Shown one piece after another: positions 46,667 to 57,079 of a stretch of DNA of 64,000 nucleotides. Every line of letters starts with the position of its first letter. The stretch's first letter is position 1. The notes under the pieces were generated by a model. The model had not been told where the DNA came from and searched no databases. It saw nothing but the letters and a program-made list of their open reading frames with translations. Origin of the DNA: Prorocentrum cordatum (Eukaryota > Sar > Dinophyceae > Prorocentrales > Prorocentraceae); the NCBI GenBank assembly GCA_963575745.1, contig CAUYUJ010015274.1, forward strand, positions 70,117 through 134,116, in the 5' to 3' direction. The position numbers and the translations under genes were made by a program.

Positions 46667-46706
46667 TCCGCAGCCCCCTTGGCTCAAGTCCGTAGCCTGG
46701 CTCAAG
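46667..46706 (+). other. two relict dinoflagellate spliced leaders in tandem
   Basis: 46667-46688 matches the 22-nt dinoflagellate spliced leader at 18 of 22 positions (TCCGCAGCC then CCCTTGGCTCAAG). 46689-46706 is TCCGTAGCCTGGCTCAAG, the leader with a 4-nt deletion and no other change. They abut with no bases between them. Leaders are added to mRNA by trans-splicing and are not normally next to genes in the genome; tandem relicts show that mRNA was reverse-transcribed and reinserted, here apparently twice. Confidence 0.85.
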
Positions 46707-46823
46707 CCGTCTGGTGGGCCTGCCTCCTCCGGGGCAGTCTCCCGCCTCTCAAGGGGGCGCCCAGACGCCGCTCCGTTCCCCCCGCCCAGGAACGCAGTGT
46801 CCCTCCGTTGGCCACGCAGACGA

Positions 46824-49800
46824 TGCCTGACCCGCTAGATGGAGAGGATGACGACGCAGATCGTGCAGTACACGGTTCGGGAGGCCAACTACTGCCAACG
46901 ATCGGGACAACATCCCCCCACATGGAGCAGCCATCGCCCACAGGCGTGGCAGACTCCTCCTTGCTTGGTGGAAGGAGACTCACAGGCACCGGGGGATGGC
47001 CCGGACGCGACGACGAATCCTGAGCATATCCCAGTTCCTCCCACGCTTCCCCCCTCCCCGCGAAGGCGGGTGGACAGCCCACCGGGGGCTCGAGCACCGG
47101 GTGCTGCCCAGCCTGCAGTGGTCGGAAACGGAGCCTCAGAACCCACACGTGGGACAGTGGGAAAAGGGCGCCCAGGTGACGACGACGCGGGACATCGAAG
47201 GGAAGACGACGCTTTCCCCCCGACGGTGTTGACGGAGGACCCTCCGCAAGTGACGCAGGCAGAGACATCACCGCCCCCCCCCTTCTCCTCCTTCAATTCA
47301 CCAAATCTTGCGGTTATCGGCTGCGCCTTCTCCTCCTCTCATCCTCCTACCGTGCAAGGCTCTCATGCGACGTCATCCGTGGCTCGACACGATGTTCAGA
47401 GACTGGCCAGTGGAGCGCCTGTCACTGGGTTCCCCCCGACAGTGGGAGCAGCAGTCCCCCCACAGTTCGGCGTGAGGAGATCCATCACAGACGACCCAGG
47501 CTCCACGTGGACGCACACGAACGACGACTCCCCCTCCTCCTTCAATTTACCAGATCTTGCGGTTATCGGCTGCGCCTCCTCCTCTCCTCCTCCCCCTACG
47601 GCGCGGGGCACGCCTGCTCTCCCCCCCATGGTGAGTCACAGTGCCCTCGACCAGGACGGCGGGACAAGGATGGCTGATGCAGCAGATGCTGAACGGGTCA
47701 CCTTCAGAGAGGAAGATGACCCCATGCGAGCACGCATCGACGACCGCTCCCTCCCCTCCACCAAGTCACCAGATACTGCGGCTATCGGCTGCACCTCCTC
47801 CTCCCCTCATCCTCCCATCACGCGTGTTCCCCCCGCTAATGGACGGGGTCAGCGACCCCTACGAGACATAGGCAGTCCATCGAGGATACTTTCCCCCCGC
47901 ACGGAGCCAGCGCAAGCTCAGGTAGAGACAGAGGCCGACGACTCGAGCCTCGCAAGGGCGCGCGTGACCGTCTCTTCCCCCCCACTCCTCCAATTTTTTA
48001 CCAGTTTCTGCGGCTATCGGATGCGCCTCCCCCTCTCCTCCTCCGCGCACGGTGCGCGACGATCTGGCTGCGGCCCACGGGCGCCCGCCACCTCAGGACT
48101 CAGAAGCACGCAGGACGCCCGAAGCATCCGAGGTGACACCTGGGGCCAGTACCCCAGATAGTGGTGTTGCTCAGAGGGGAGAGACTAGCCCTGGTATACG
48201 GACAAGCGGTCGCCCGAGTAGGCCCCGAGGCACGACGCGAGGTCCCCCATGCGACCAGGAAGGGGGCCTGGCAGGGAGGGGCGCTGATGACGCCTGCCCG
48301 CAGATGCAGGGCCTCCCAGCCCCCGCGGAAGAGATAGGTGCTGCGCAAAGCGGCACACACGAGGCGATGCATCACGCGCCAGAGACCCCCAGCGGAGGCC
48401 GAACCGTGGCCTCCCCCGACAGGGCTTCCCTCCCACCGCATGAACCAACTGCGGCTTTCCCGACTTGGCTACCCAGGGCTGACGCGACAGAGGACGTCGA
48501 AATATCCCCCACTGTGCCATTCGATCCGATAGGAATCGGCGCAGGCGGAGAGAGTCAGCATCGCGCGGAGCACGGCCGCAACATGAGGACAGGGACAGAC
48601 GCTGTATGGGGGGTCGCCCCCATGCGAGGGCGAACGAGAAATCGGCACCCCGAGCGACGGGTGGGCGCAGGATTGGGAGAGCGACGACGGAATCAGCATC
48701 GATTCGGGCGCTCGGGGTCTCGACAGCCCAATCCCCCCCCCCCCAGGCATCTGGCCGTTCCCGCCCCCCGGCTCAAGGGCGCGCAGCCCAGGAAGGAGGG
48801 GGGGCACTCACAGACAGGGGAGACACGCGCCCCAGCTCAGACCCCCCCCCTCCACCAGGACGAGGGGTGTCACGTGACATCGATTCACCCTGCCTTGCCC
48901 CAATAGTTATGGACCCCAGGAACACCATGAGAGGGGGTCCCATCTCGGCCCTGCTGGAGCACCATGAGCCTAAGGATGGGCCATGGAGGAGCATCCACAT
49001 AGCCCCCCCTTGCAGCCGGGCCATGCGCGAAGGGCTGGTGAAACTAATAAGCTTCTGCTGGCTCCGACGCCCCCCGGGGGGCGCAGGCCCTCCCGCGACA
49101 AGGGGAAACGACCGCTCTCACAGGGGGCGCCCCGGACCCATGATGCAGGAGCAAGAAAGCACAAGAGGCCTCCGCAGCTGTGCCTCAGCGATGGCGCAGC
49201 TGGACTTCTCCTGGCTGGTCTGGTCCATCACAGGATCCGACCATGAGGGTAGGCTAGGTGGAGTGGGGCCGGGCCCAGTGCAGGCGCTCGCCTTCCGCTA
49301 CGCCAGTCTGTCACTAGACCCGGACATCGAAGCAGAAATCCAGGACTTTGACGAACCTACGCAGGAAGAAACCATTGCGGCAGAAAAGGGAGTACGACAT
49401 ACTACGCCACGCTGCTCTCTACGTGGACATAGGAGTGTGTGGCCCGACTGAGGACCTCTTCCCCCCGACTCTCCTCGTCGCGCCCAGGTTGCGACGCGAC
49501 CCTGCGCCGGACGTGGCGGAGAACGGCCCAGCTGACATCGTTTCAGAACACAAGTCCAGGCTGCGCAAACACTTCGTCCACGAGCGCCGCCGCAACACGG
49601 TTCACTTCCCAGATCATAGCGAAGTCAGACAGGGGGCTATTAGTAGAGGACGCTGGGTCGATACAGGGGTGGACGTCCTCTCCATGCCACAGTGCGGCGC
49701 AGGCCGTGACGGTTGGGCCGCTCCAGCCACCCCCAGCGCCGAACCGCAGACTCCAGACACAGGCGGACCCGGAGACTCCGAGGGCGCCAACTTGGCAGGA

Positions 49801-50000
49801 CCCTGGCCCATTAACAGCCCTTGGCAAATGATAAGGTTCGGAGATTTTTCCACCCCAACGGCAGATGCGGGCACTCTGGCTGCTGGAACACGCGCCAGGG
49901 CATCCCCGATTGCATTGTGTGCCGCAGGTTAGGATCACCATGGGTGACCACTACGGGCGACACGCACACGGGCGACCTTGAAGCCCCCGGACACCCCCTG
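46824..50000 (+). CDS. spliced-leader-tagged retrogene, large Pro-rich protein with frame changes
   Basis: About 3.2 kb of coding-like sequence without visible introns follows the relict leaders by ~120 bp. A likely start is ATG at 46824 (MPDPLDGEDDDADRAVHGSG); the later ATG at 46839 is in another frame. The frame changes near 47010, 47985, 48735, 49390 and 49820; several changes lie at homopolymers (C8 at ~47973, C13 at ~48733), so they may be old indels or assembly errors. The first 1.2 kb is Pro/Ser-rich and holds four degenerate repeats with AVIGC(A/T)(S/F)SS-type cores (47304, 47553, 47772, 48006). The central part is more conserved-looking (MRGGPISALLEHHEPKDGPW; SAMAQLDFSWLVWSITGSDH). 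The end has C-x4-C-x9-C-x2-C (49866-49922), zinc-knuckle-like. I do not recognise the family. Confidence 0.6.
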
Positions 50001-50467
50001 GACCTATTGGGTGTTAAAGCCACCGTTCTTCAAAACGTTTTGCTTTTCTCACCTTCTCGGGTGATGTCCTGCGCGAGCCCTTGTCCTCCTTCTCTGTCCC
50101 TCCGATCCTCTCTCGGCCCGCCTCGCCTTCTTATTTCCGGCGTTCCCGCCTTTCCCTCGTTCCGATTCGTTCCTCCCGAAGGGTAATCCCCCTCCTCGCC
50201 CTTTCCCCTCCCCCCCACCCCTACCGCTCCGCCTGAGGAGGGGGCGGGCAGGGGGCAGGAGGAGAAGGAGGAAGGAGGGGGAGGGAACAGGCAAGAGGAC
50301 TCCTCTTGCAGGCAGGAGAAGAATGAGGAGAGGAGTCCAGAGCTCCAGAGGAGGGGGGGGCAGGGGCCAGGAAGGGAGAGGGGGCAGGGGACAGGGGCAG
50401 GAGTCAGGATGAGGAGGATGAGGAGGATGAGGAGGATGAGGAGTAGGAGGAGGAGGAGGAGGAGGAG
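50001..50467. other. 3' flank and GGA-rich tract
   Basis: C/T-rich sequence to 50215, then G/A-rich sequence ending in a GGA microsatellite at the assembly gap. No gene. Confidence 0.5.
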
Positions 50468-50567
50468 NNNNNNNNNNNNNNNNNNNNNNNNNNNNNNNNN
50501 NNNNNNNNNNNNNNNNNNNNNNNNNNNNNNNNNNNNNNNNNNNNNNNNNNNNNNNNNNNNNNNNNNN
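50468..50567. other. assembly gap (100 N)
   Basis: Exactly 100 unknown bases preceded by a GGA microsatellite. The next gene is open up to the gap edge, so its true start may be hidden. Confidence 1.
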
Positions 50568-50589
50568 TGTGTTCGCTTTCACTTCGGAC

Positions 50590-52578
50590 ATGGGGACTGA
50601 ATCCGTCTCGCCACACGTCGGGCGCGCCGACGTGCTTGCTGCGTTCCCTCACTGGGTCGACATCGAAGTTGACGAGGGCGCGGGGCTCGCCCGAAGCCCC
50701 TCTCCAGCAGCGCCCGCTGGAGCAGCCGACAGGGGCGTGATGGATGATGACGGCGCCGCCGCGCCCTCGAACTCGGGCGCCTTTCTCCTCGACGGCATGT
50801 GCGTGGAAGACGACGATGGCGGCGCCCCGTCCCCAGCTGGGCACTTGGCAGACTTCCTCGCGGACGAACCAGACGACGGCACTTTTAACCCGCAGGGGGC
50901 GCCAGCCACGACAGCAGCACCAGGGAGCAGCCACTTTGAGTTCGACGTCACCGACGGCGCAGGCGCCGCAGCACCGCAGCCGCCCTCGCCAGAGCAGCCG
51001 CCGCCGCCACCTCGACCCACTGCAGAGCAACGACAACAGGTGGCTTCGAAGGGTTTCTTCGACGGGGCGCTGGGCGTCGCGGGGAATTTACACATATGCA
51101 ACAATGCATTGCGCGACGTCCTCTCGGCGCTTCACCGCGGGGAGTGGTTCCTGAATCGCGTGAAACCCTTGGTGCGCTTGCTGGCAGACTCTTGGACTAA
51201 GAAACGGCTCTTGGAACGGTGTTTCGCTTCGGAGGATGCGCAGTGCCATCGCAAGTGCGTCGAGGCCGTGAACTTGCGCCCAGCGGACTGGCGGTTCGCA
51301 AGCTGGATCCCGACTTTGATACAACTTCAGCACTGTGAGAAAGCTGTCCGCCTCTACTGGGACGAGGAGAAATTCTGCGCGCGGGGCTCAGGCGAGCCCG
51401 ACGACGTGGCTGCTGGCGAACAGAATGAAGCGGCGCCCGCAAAAGAAACTGGCCAGAGCGCAGAGGATTTGAAGGCTGTCTCCGAAGCGATCTCGAGCGC
51501 CAAGTTTTGGAGTTACTCCTACATGGTGCTACTGCTCACGCACGGCTGCCTCTTCGAGCTGCAGAACTGGGCCGAGTCTTGCGCGTGTCACGCGCCCGAG
51601 CGCTCCGTCAAACCAGGCTTTGACCCCTCCAGGCCATGCTTCGCACGACGATCTCAGTTCGGAATGGAAACTAGCGTGAAGCACGAGACCTGCCCGCTGC
51701 GCGGCCGACGTGCACCAGAACTTGCTGCGGGCGCGGCCCTGCAGCACCTGCGCGCGCTCGCCGACGAATCCCTGGGCCGACTTCTCCTTCGGACCGCCGA
51801 CCTCAACGCGCAAGATCGGGATTTGGTTGTCCAGGACTTCGAGAAAGGTCGGGCGGCGCTCATGGAGGTCTTCGAAGCGAAGCTGACGCACTGGAGGTTC
51901 CTGCCCCGCAGGCTTTGCTGCCTCGGCTATACCGCCTACCTCGGCACCTGCGAGGGCGACGCGCGGGGCGGCGTGAGAGAGTGCATTCGCATGTGCCAAG
52001 GCCTTTCGGCTGAGGATCGGGCAAGCATGTGGCCCGCGGTAGCGTGCGTGTGCATCGCCGACTCGCCGCTCCACGGCGAGGTGGAGGCATTCCTTGGCGG
52101 GCGCGCCCTCGCTGACCTTCCTGGGCTACAAGTGCTTGCGGCCAAGATGCTTGCGATCCCCGTGTGCGAGCGGAGCATCGAGGCCCAACGCAGGTATAAC
52201 AAGTTGAATACCTGCCGCGCGCCCAACGCAGGCGGCGCCTGTGTCAACGTAATGCTGAAGATCCCCGACATTGTGCGCCGCCTGAAGGCCGACCCGCCCT
52301 TGCTCCTGCGCCTGGCGGGGGCGGTCGCCGAGCTGAGAAAGAGCGCCGCCGAGATCTCCAGCGCCTTCGGCCTTCACGGGCGCCCGGCTCTCCTGAACGA
52401 GACGGCGGTGAGAGGGGCACTTCGGCGGGAGACAGTTATCCAGGTATTCTACCGACAGGGCGCCAAAACCCAGCACCAGCAGCACAGAACACTACAAGCA
52501 GCCATGCCCCAGAGGAGGTCGGCGGCGAAGGCCGTGGACAGCTTGAACCACGGCTCGAGGCGTATCGGGCGCCTCTGA
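50590..52578 (+). CDS. uninterrupted 662-codon gene, function unknown
   Basis: The longest clean reading frame of ordinary composition in the window. The first ATG is at 50590, but the frame is open back to the gap, so the start is provisional. Residues 1-150 are acidic and Pro/Ala-rich (likely disordered). From about residue 155 to 600 the protein is helical-looking and rich in Cys, Leu and Trp: FFDGALGVAGNLHICNNALR; KFWSYSYMVLLLTHGCLFEL; RFLPRRLCCLGYTAYLGTCE; KMLAIPVCERSIEAQRRYNK. The tail is basic. There is no signal peptide or clear membrane segment. The last cited block recalls the C-terminal region of some transposase-like proteins in dinoflagellates, but I cannot show catalytic residues. 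No intron is visible in 2 kb, which fits retroposition or a transposon gene. Confidence 0.7.
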   Translation: MGTESVSPHVGRADVLAAFPHWVDIEVDEGAGLARSPSPAAPAGAADRGVMDDDGAAAPSNSGAFLLDGMCVEDDDGGAPSPAGHLADFLADEPDDGTFNPQGAPATTAAPGSSHFEFDVTDGAGAAAPQPPSPEQPPPPPRPTAEQRQQVASKGFFDGALGVAGNLHICNNALRDVLSALHRGEWFLNRVKPLVRLLADSWTKKRLLERCFASEDAQCHRKCVEAVNLRPADWRFASWIPTLIQLQHCEKAVRLYWDEEKFCARGSGEPDDVAAGEQNEAAPAKETGQSAEDLKAVSEAISSAKFWSYSYMVLLLTHGCLFELQNWAESCACHAPERSVKPGFDPSRPCFARRSQFGMETSVKHETCPLRGRRAPELAAGAALQHLRALADESLGRLLLRTADLNAQDRDLVVQDFEKGRAALMEVFEAKLTHWRFLPRRLCCLGYTAYLGTCEGDARGGVRECIRMCQGLSAEDRASMWPAVACVCIADSPLHGEVEAFLGGRALADLPGLQVLAAKMLAIPVCERSIEAQRRYNKLNTCRAPNAGGACVNVMLKIPDIVRRLKADPPLLLRLAGAVAELRKSAAEISSAFGLHGRPALLNETAVRGALRRETVIQVFYRQGAKTQHQQHRTLQAAMPQRRSAAKAVDSLNHGSRRIGRL

Positions 52579-52780
52579 GGAGGCTCGTGAAAAGTGCACC
52601 ACCACGCGTTCCCAGTGCCGCAGCGGCGCCCTCGTGCCCACGGGCCAGCAAGCTAGCAGCCAGCCAGGAGTTCGACGCGCGCGCGCGGCCGACGCGCGCG
52701 AGAGGCCCGCGTGGTATCATTTGACGCGGGTGGTGCCTCGCGCGCAGCGCTGGCTGGGCAATCCTCCCTTGCCCCACCCC
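52579..52780. other. 3' flank of the 662-codon gene
   Basis: GC-rich, without a repeat or gene that I can support. Confidence 0.4.
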
Positions 52781-53665
52781 CGTCGGCGCCGTGTCGTCGA
52801 GGGGCGGGGGGCAGGCGCGGGAGGGGCGCGGCGGTGGGGAGGGGTGGTGGTGGGGTGAGGCGCATGAGGGGGGGGGGGGGGGGGGGGGGGGGGGATGATG
52901 GGGGGGGGAATGCAAGGGGGTTTGAGATGGCATGTGGCAAGCGCGAAGGGGGGGGCTGAGGATGACGAGGGGGGGCGGGGAGAAGGGCGGGGCGAGGGGC
53001 ACAGTGGCACAGAAAGGGGGCGGAGGGCGAGGTGGAGCTGAGGAGCGTCGGAGGGGGGGGGGGGGGGGGGAGAAGGAGGCGGGAAGGATGAGGGGGGGCA
53101 GGAGGAGGGGGAGGAGGAGGAGGGGACGAGGAGGAGGAGGAGGGGGAGGGGGAGGAAGGAAAATTGTGTGAGGAGGAGGAGGAGGAGGAGGCGGAATAGG
53201 ATAGGGGCGGGGATGAGGAGGAGGAGGGGGGGGGGGGGGGGGGGGGATGAGGAAGCGGGGGATGAGGAGGAGGAGGAGGAGGAGGAGGAGGAGGAGGAGG
53301 AGGAGGAGGAGGAGGAGGAGGGGGGGGGCAGGGAGGAGGAGGAGGAGGGGAGGAGGATAAGGAGGAGGAGTGCGAAGAGGATGAGGCAGGAGGAGAAGGA
53401 GGAGTATGTTTTGTTTTGTTCGTCAGGAATGGTTCCGGAGGGGCTGCTAGTTCGCGCGAAGGAATCGGTCGATGCTGCTACAGGGCGGAGGTTTCAGGAG
53501 CAGCGGACGGGGGCGGCAATGCGCGGTTAGCGGCGGGGGGGGGGGGGGGGGGGGGGGGGGGGTCTGTTCCGGGGGGGATGGAGATGCGAGTGTTCGGTCG
53601 GATGGCGACGATCTACGTAGGTGGGGAGTGGTGAGGTTACGTGGGGGGGGGGGGGGGATGGGGGG
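52781..53665. repeat. G-rich tract with long G runs
   Basis: About 900 bp dominated by G on this strand: G runs of 18 or more at 52868-52893, 53228-53246 and 53536-53561, and GGA/GGAG repeats (pure near 53262-53320). Many potential G-quadruplexes. Long frames here are composition artefacts. Lengths of the G runs may be unreliable in the assembly. Confidence 0.9.
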
Positions 53666-53824
53666 TTGAGGAGGGTTTGCGCGCTTGGCGGCGCGCTGTT
53701 AGGGCTGTGGGGTGCACTCATCGCACTCAGGTTATTTTCGATCCACGCTCTGGAGCACTTCCGCAAAACTTTCGTGGCATATTCGTTCTACTCGATTGGG
53801 ATCCCGAGGGCTGTCGTACCTAGC

Positions 53825-54955
53825 ATGGCTGATGCACTCAGTGGCCAGAGAGATATCAAGCTACCAGCTCTCTTAGCCTTGCGCGACTCAGAGTACACGC
53901 CACCAGCACTCATGCCAGCCCCAACGGCTGGGCAATACATTATTCTAGACGAGCGCGTTGCCACTATGTTGGAGGCCTCCCGCGTGGAACTCAAAGACCA
54001 GACAGTGTTCAAAGTGGCGCACAAAACACCAGCTAAAAGGAAACTCGTGAAACCACCTGGGTCAAACCTTGGTTACGGCGACGTGGCGGTGTCCGTGCAC
54101 GACATATTACAAGTCTGGGATGTCGAAGGGGACCCCCTCTTGTGCGTTGCGGTGTGTGGTGCGCATTCAAATGTGGTGGATGTCGGGAGCACCCGCGTCT
54201 TGAACAGACGCAACCTTGAAGCCTTGCCAGACCGATCGGCTGATTTCCAGGAGTGGGGGCCCCATCCAGACGGCGTCGTGTACCTTCCCTCTAGCGGATG
54301 GCCCGAAGAAGTAGACCCTTCTCAAAATGGGTGGGCAGCTCGGATCCTCGCGGACCTCGTGAACCTCGGCGGCATCCCAGGCTCTTCCACCTATTACCTC
54401 GTCCACCCAAGTTCGGATGATGCGGGTCTGGATCTTGATGTGTTGGAACCGTTGGGGCGGGCAGGGTGCGTGCCTGCCTCGCCCGTGCAGCTACCTGATG
54501 AGTTCGGTGGTTCGGTGAACGGGTGGCGGTTCACGGAGTGCGGCCTGGCCAGCGTGGCAGCATTCCAGTTACTTAGAAAGCCGGGGCCAGCCCTCCGCCC
54601 TCGCGAGGGGATCGCGGATAAAGATATGATCACATTTGAACTTATATGTAAGATGCAGAGCCGCGGCTGGCGAGGTCTTCCACTGCCGCCAGGTAAGCGT
54701 AACCTCCCACCCCCATGCGACCCCTCGGCCAGCGATGCGAATAAAGTATGGTATACCCACGGCAGCAGACCGTCGATCCCAGCTGTGTACCTCAGGTCTC
54801 TACTAGCAGCTACATCCCTCGTCGAGCACGTGCGCGCGCCCAGGGAGTACAGAGCATTGTTGGCATGCGACGGCGAACGCGTGTTGGCGATCGAAGATGA
54901 GATTGGCGGTGCAGACAGGATTCGGCGGCGAAGCTCTGTGAGACTAGCTAGGTAA
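53825..54955 (+). CDS. uninterrupted 376-codon gene, function unknown
   Basis: A clean frame of ordinary composition. ATG at 53825 (MADALSGQRDIKLPALLALR) is the first after the G-rich tract. The frame is open further upstream to 53621, but that part is largely coded by the G-rich repeat; residues from ~53740 (LFSIHALEHFRKTFVAYSFY) could still be coding. Further blocks are PTAGQYIILDERVATMLEAS, GYGDVAVSVHDILQVWDVEG, CVAVCGAHSNVVDVGSTRVL and ANKVWYTHGSRPSIPAVYLR. I recognise no domain, signal peptide or membrane segment. It shares orientation with the two genes upstream but lies 1.2 kb from the nearer. No introns are visible. Confidence 0.65.
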   Translation: MADALSGQRDIKLPALLALRDSEYTPPALMPAPTAGQYIILDERVATMLEASRVELKDQTVFKVAHKTPAKRKLVKPPGSNLGYGDVAVSVHDILQVWDVEGDPLLCVAVCGAHSNVVDVGSTRVLNRRNLEALPDRSADFQEWGPHPDGVVYLPSSGWPEEVDPSQNGWAARILADLVNLGGIPGSSTYYLVHPSSDDAGLDLDVLEPLGRAGCVPASPVQLPDEFGGSVNGWRFTECGLASVAAFQLLRKPGPALRPREGIADKDMITFELICKMQSRGWRGLPLPPGKRNLPPPCDPSASDANKVWYTHGSRPSIPAVYLRSLLAATSLVEHVRAPREYRALLACDGERVLAIEDEIGGADRIRRRSSVRLAR

Positions 54956-55059
54956 GGTGCCCCGTGCCAGCGTTGAATGAAGCATTTGGGGGTCCATGGG
55001 CTTTTCGGACTGTGGGAAGGGATGAGTGGGGAGGGTAGGTAGGGAAGGTTGAGGTAGGA

Positions 55060-55240
55060 AGGCCATGGGGGGGCCTCTTGGCGGTCCTGGGGGCCTCTTG
55101 CGTATGTCGGGGAGCCTCTTGGGGCCTCTTGGGGGTCTCTTGGGGGCCTCCTGGGGGCCTCTTGGGGCCATCTTGGGGCCGTCTTGGGACCTCTTGGGGC
55201 CGCCTGGGCGCTTCCTGGGGCCATTTTGGAGGAGATCTAT
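55060..55240. repeat. GGGGCCTCTTG minisatellite
   Basis: About 14 imperfect units of 11-15 bp (GGGGCCTCTTG and variants), followed by a G run (55247-55269). Confidence 0.85.
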
Positions 55241-55270
55241 CAAAGAGGGGGGGGGGGGGGGGGGGGGGGC

Positions 55271-55555
55271 AATTAGCGTTGCGTTGCTCCCCCCAGGAGG
55301 CCAACATGGGGCGAACACCTTATTAGAATCAGTGATTTTGGCTTCCTCGCTGAGGACGTCTTGGACGCCCCAACGACCCGTGGACCCCCCCGTCCAGGTC
55401 CAGGGGAGGGGGTAGGGGGAGGGGTCAAGACCCCCTCCCCGCCCGCAAGCCGTCTCGTTCACTCCCACCCGCCCTCCCAACACATACGTAGCACCCGAGT
55501 CTGGCCCGAGCCTCAGCATATTCAGCAGTCGTCTTTGGATGGGCAGCTACTGGGG
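55271..55555. other. unassigned spacer
   Basis: GC-rich unique sequence, no supportable gene. Confidence 0.35.
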
Positions 55556-55559
55556 GCCA

Positions 55560-56005
55560 ATCCGCCGCCGCCGCCGCCGCCGCCTCCGCCGCCGCCGCCG
55601 CCGCCGCTGCCCGCCGCCGCGTCCGCCGCCGCCGCCGCGCCGCCCGCCCGCCGCCGCCGCCGCCGTCGAGTGCCGCCGCCGCCGCGCCGCCGCCGCCGCC
55701 GCCGCCGCCACCGCCCGCCGCCGGCCGCCGCCGCCGCCGCCGCCCACTGCCAAACCGCCGCACCGCCGCCGCAGCCGCTGCCGCCACCGCCCGCTGCCAA
55801 ACCGCCGCCGCCGCCGCAGCCGCTGCCGCCGCCGCCACCGCCACCGCCGCCGCACGCCGCGCCGCCGCAGCGCCCACCGCCGCCGACGCCGCCCCCGCCG
55901 CCCGCCGTCGCCGCCGCCGCCGCCACCGCCGTTGCCGCCGCCGCCGCCACCGCCGCCGCAGCCGCCGCCACCGCCGCCGCAGCCGCCGCAGCCGCCGCCG
56001 CCGCC
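55560..56005. repeat. CCG/GCC trinucleotide repeat
   Basis: About 445 bp of CCG triplets with variants. All six frames are open low-complexity (Pro, Ala, Arg or Gly), so none is treated as a gene. Confidence 0.95.
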
Positions 56006-56009
56006 AAGC

Positions 56010-56130
56010 GTACTCTGTATTGTTTTTTGACAGGGATGGTTGGGGGCCGCATCGGGTTGGCTGCGCATGTTCCGAGTTTGGAGGCAAAGTGTGTTTTGCA
56101 TTGTTTTTTTGCAAGGGATGGTGGGGTGTT
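56010..56130 (+). repeat. ~73-bp direct repeat, two copies
   Basis: CTGTATTGTTTTTTGACAGG near 56014 and TTTGCATTGTTTTTTTGCAA near 56094 start similar segments, each followed by GATGGT(T)GGGG. Confidence 0.55.
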
Positions 56131-57079
56131 GTTGTCATGGACCTTGGTTGGCCTCCAGTCGCCTGGGGGAGGGGGTGTTTATTAATGGGGAACAGTGATA
56201 AACCCGTCCCCGAAGGGGAAGAAGGAGGGGTGGAAGAGGAAACGGTCTCAACCACCGACTCCCAGAGGGCTGGTGGGATTTGTAGTTTCTTGCTTCCTCT
56301 TTGTCATCTTCGCCAGCGTGAAGTACATCGTGTTCTACCAGGCCTTTTTCACCACCGTCTGTGTCCACGGTTCTGAGAGCACGGCCTCTTTGGTGCGACG
56401 TGGGCCAGCGGGGCGCGCAGTGGGGTGCCGTGCTCCGCGCCGTTTTTCCTCCTCCCCCTCTCACTTTTCTCTTCCTCGTCCTCCATCGTGTATCCTCTTC
56501 GGCTGCGAGCCGCTCTGCGCGGGCTTTTCACAGTTTTCCGCCTTGGAGTGGCCACGAGGTTGCTCCAAGGCGGTTTCCTATCCCCATACTAGTTTCCTCG
56601 GCCTTCGGCCGAGGGCGTCTAGGCCTTCAGGCAGCCTGTCGCCATCAACTACAGCAACAAAAAGGGGAGGACGAAACGGAGGAGGAGGAGGAGGAGGAGG
56701 AGGAGGAGGACCAGGAAAAGGAGGAGGAGGAGGAGGAGGAGAAGGAGGAGGAGGAGGAGGAGGAGGAGGAGGAGGAGGAGGGCGGCTTCGACGGCCGACG
56801 TGGATGGAGTAGTGGGTGGATGCTAGTCGGCACCACGCCAGTCGTACAACTTACGATCTGTTTTCTCAGTGCGCGGCCCCCTAGGTCCTGACCATTTCAT
56901 CGGAGACAGTTTTTTGCCCCGCATGCACTTTGGACGGTCCCGCGGCCCGTCCACGGGGCCCAGAGGCTGGGATAAGGGAAAACGCCCAGCATGAACAAAA
57001 ACACCTTTTGGCGGAGACTGGGGGTCCGGCCCCGCCGGGCCTCGCTCTCCTCCCCCGCGGGCCCATGTTTTCTGGCGTA
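56131..57079. other. unassigned sequence with GGA tract
   Basis: GGA microsatellite at 56680-56780; the rest is unique with no supportable gene. Confidence 0.4.

Noticed and set aside
48755-48780. Leader-like CCGTTCCC...GGCTCAAG inside the retrogene
   Set aside because: Match limited to the ends, wrong length, and within coding-like sequence.
55361-56185. Pro/Ala-rich proteins across the CCG repeat
   Set aside because: All frames on both strands are open because of the trinucleotide repeat.
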